Shown: in pieces, positions 11,374 to 13,339 of the stretch | Layout: the number at the start of each line of letters is the position of its first letter | How positions within the stretch are numbered: position 1 is the stretch's first letter | Assembly: GCA_934573945.1 (NCBI GenBank) | Contig: CAKTMQ010000037.1 | Location: 1-13,339 of the forward strand | Reading direction: 5' to 3' | DNA from: an uncultured Oscillospiraceae bacterium | Lineage (GTDB): Bacteria; Bacillota; Clostridia; Oscillospirales; Oscillospiraceae | Length of the DNA: 13,339 nt | The notes under the pieces: model-generated | What the model was told of the DNA's origin: nothing | What the model saw: the letters and a program-made list of their open reading frames with translations, nothing else | Databases searched by the model: none | Program-made: the position numbers and the translations under genes

Positions 11374-13339
11374 ATGAAGATCATCAAGCGCAACAGCTCA
11401 GAGGCCGCATTTGATATTGCCAAGATCATCGTCGCCATCAGCAAGGCCAATGACACAGTGGATGAGAGCATCCGCATGACCCCCATCCAGATCCAGCGCA
11501 TCGCAGAGAGCGTGGTGCTCAGCTGCGAGCAGCTGGGTCGCTCCCCCAACGTGGAGGAAGTACAGGATCTGGTGGAGAAGCAGATCATGGCTCATGGTGC
11601 TTTCGAGGTCGCCAAGAACTACATTACCTACCGCTATACCCGCGCGCTGGTACGCCAGTCCAACACCACGGACGACAAGATTCTCAGTCTTATCGAGTGC
11701 AACAACGAGGAGGCCAAGCAGGAGAATTCCAACAAGAACCCGGTGGTCAACTCCACCCAGCGGGACTATATGGCCGGTGAGGTCAGCCGCGACATCACCA
11801 ACCGCATCCTGTTGCCCCGGGACATCGTGGAGGCTCACAATGAGGGCATTATCCATTTCCACGACACCGACTATTTCGCCCAGCATATGCACAACTGTGA
11901 TCTGGTGAACCTGGAAGATATGCTGCAGAACGGCACCGTTATCACCGGCACGCTGATCGAGCGGCCTCACAGCTTTTCCACCGCCTGCAATATCGCCACC
12001 CAGATCATCGCCCAGGTGGCCTCCAATCAGTACGGTGGCCAGAGCATCTCGCTGGCGCATCTGGCGCCCTTTGTGGACGTATCCCGTCAGAAGATCCGCC
12101 GTCAGGTGGAGGCGGAGATCGAGGAGCTGGGCGTGGCACAGGATGAGGCAAAGCTCTCCCAGATCGTGGAGAAGCGCCTACGGGAGGAGATCCGCCGCGG
12201 TGTGCAGACCATCCAGTACCAGGTAGTCACATTGCTGACCACCAACGGTCAGGCGCCTTTTGTCACCGTATTCATGTATCTGGGCGAGGCAAAAAACGAG
12301 CTGGAGAAAAAGGATCTGGCGCTGGTCATCGAGGAGACACTGCTGCAGCGGTACGAGGGCGTGAAGAACGAGAACGGCGTCTGGGTCACTCCCGCCTTCC
12401 CGAAGCTGATCTACGCGCTGGAGGAAGACAACATCGCCCCCGGTACTCCCTACTACTATCTGACGGAGCTGGCTGCCAAGTGCACCGCCCGCCGCATGGT
12501 GCCCGACTATATCTCCGCCAAAAAAATGAAAGAGCTGAAGGGCGATGTATACACCTGCATGGGCTGCCGCTCTTTCCTGACGCCGGATCGCTTTACCGAT
12601 GCCGGTATCGGCAACGTGGCCAACGCCGGCAACTATGAGCCGGGCAAGCACAAGTACTATGGCCGCTTCAACCAGGGCGTTGTCACCATCAATCTGCCGG
12701 ATGTGGCGCTGTCCTCCGGCGGCAGCATGGAAAAATTCTGGCAGATCTTTGATGAGCGGCTGGAGCTGTGCCACCGCGCCCTCCAGTACCGCCACGAGCG
12801 GCTCAAAGGCACGCTGTCCGACGCGGCACCCATCCTGTGGCAGTATGGCGCCTGTGCCCGGCTGAAAAAGGGGGAGCCTATTGACAAGCTGCTGTACAAC
12901 GGCTACTCCACCATCTCGCTGGGCTATGCGGGACTGTACGAGTGCGTCAAGTACATGACCGGCCGCAGCCACACAGACCCCGCCGCCACCCCCTTTGCAC
13001 TGAAGGTCATGCAGCATATGAACGACAAATGCGCCCAGTGGAAGAAGGCCGAGAATATCGACTACTCCATCTACGGCACGCCGCTGGAGTCCACCACCTA
13101 TAAGTTCGCCAAGTGCTTGCAGAAGCGGTTCGGCGTCATTCCCGGCGTCACCGACAAGGGCTATATCACCAATTCCTACCACGTCCATGTGACGGAGAAG
13201 ATCGACGCGTTCACCAAGCTGAAGTTTGAAGCCCAGTTCCAGCATCTGTCCCCCGGCGGCGCCATCAGCTATGTAGAGGTGCCGGATATGCAGAACAATC
13301 TCCCTGCCGTGCTGGAGGTAATGAAGTTCATCTATGACC
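11374..13339 (+). CDS. nrdD: Anaerobic ribonucleoside-triphosphate reductase (class III), 3' end outside window
   Basis: Reduces ribonucleoside triphosphates to deoxy forms for DNA synthesis using a glycyl radical; cytoplasmic and oxygen-sensitive. The ATG at 11374 has AGGAGG seven bases upstream. 655 codons are visible without interruption. Residues about 3-92 form an ATP-cone (VIxKRN-type start MKIIKRNSSEAAFD), the allosteric domain that senses ATP/dATP. Then come class III signatures such as HFHDTDYFAQHMHNCDL, TTNGQAPFVTVFMYL, VYTCMGCRSFLTP with Cys395 and Cys398 at the active-site loop, and YITNSYHVHV. The sequence stops at EVMKFIYD, before the zinc-binding cysteines and the C-terminal glycyl-radical loop. 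Family members are about 700-780 residues, so roughly 60-110 are missing. The activase nrdG would be expected just downstream. No start or motif anomaly is seen. Confidence 0.97.
   Translation, partial: MKIIKRNSSEAAFDIAKIIVAISKANDTVDESIRMTPIQIQRIAESVVLSCEQLGRSPNVEEVQDLVEKQIMAHGAFEVAKNYITYRYTRALVRQSNTTDDKILSLIECNNEEAKQENSNKNPVVNSTQRDYMAGEVSRDITNRILLPRDIVEAHNEGIIHFHDTDYFAQHMHNCDLVNLEDMLQNGTVITGTLIERPHSFSTACNIATQIIAQVASNQYGGQSISLAHLAPFVDVSRQKIRRQVEAEIEELGVAQDEAKLSQIVEKRLREEIRRGVQTIQYQVVTLLTTNGQAPFVTVFMYLGEAKNELEKKDLALVIEETLLQRYEGVKNENGVWVTPAFPKLIYALEEDNIAPGTPYYYLTELAAKCTARRMVPDYISAKKMKELKGDVYTCMGCRSFLTPDRFTDAGIGNVANAGNYEPGKHKYYGRFNQGVVTINLPDVALSSGGSMEKFWQIFDERLELCHRALQYRHERLKGTLSDAAPILWQYGACARLKKGEPIDKLLYNGYSTISLGYAGLYECVKYMTGRSHTDPAATPFALKVMQHMNDKCAQWKKAENIDYSIYGTPLESTTYKFAKCLQKRFGVIPGVTDKGYITNSYHVHVTEKIDAFTKLKFEAQFQHLSPGGAISYVEVPDMQNNLPAVLEVMKFIYD

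Noticed and set aside
12178..13245. A 355-codon open frame on the - strand
   Set aside because: It lies fully antisense to nrdD and has the low-complexity look of a shadow frame; no ribosome binding site or family motif.
1..13339. CRISPR arrays, tRNA or rRNA genes, transposases, phage genes, toxin-antitoxin pairs
   Set aside because: No regularly spaced repeats, cloverleaf-like genes or such protein motifs were found on either strand by eye.

Overview
The window looks like a chromosomal piece from a strictly anaerobic Clostridia-class Bacillota, most likely a gut member of the Oscillospirales. The reasons are the class III (oxygen-sensitive) ribonucleotide reductase, strong AGGAGG-type ribosome binding sites, GC-rich third codon positions in the genes with AT-rich intergenic promoters, and protein flavours typical of that group. 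The taxonomy is inference; no rRNA or marker gene other than nrdD is present.

Layout. (1) 1-928 (+): the C-terminal half of a CadA/ZntA-type heavy-metal P-type ATPase, closed by a hairpin terminator whose T-rich tail carries a perfect 13-bp tandem duplication. (2) 4706-1002 (-): a three-gene row, LctP-family permease, then a 2-hydroxy-acid dehydrogenase resembling L-2-hydroxyisocaproate dehydrogenase, then a branched-chain aminotransferase (ilvE). Together they could transaminate leucine, isoleucine or valine to 2-oxo acids, reduce these to 2-hydroxy acids and move the product across the membrane. A strong 47-nt hairpin separates permease from dehydrogenase. (3) 5147-4806 (-): a compact, self-contained unit of promoter, 74-codon single-pass membrane protein and terminator. 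(4) 5230-9955: a molybdenum/tungsten locus. A mog/moaB gene (-) with its own TTGACA promoter diverges from a MoeA-like molybdopterin-binding protein with a C-terminal four-cysteine cluster (+), followed by modA, modB and modC (+), the molybdate ABC importer. A 177-bp highly structured element with 10-bp terminal inverted repeats lies between the MoeA-like gene and modA, and related TTATC...GATAA dyads occur in both regulatory regions. (5) 10001-10397: a small two-helix membrane protein with its own promoter and a bidirectional terminator. (6) 10430-11155: a scar in which two divergent genes, a PhzF-family gene (-) and an unrecognised gene (+), both lack their 5' parts and are joined head to head. 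(7) 11267-13339 (+): nrdD, with a NrdR-like box inside the promoter spacer; the gene runs off the window before its glycyl-radical domain.

The most interesting points are the branched-chain 2-hydroxy-acid row, the structured element before modA, the double-truncation scar, and the cysteine-tailed MoeA-like protein divergent from mog. No CRISPR array, tRNA, rRNA, phage gene or transposase was seen.
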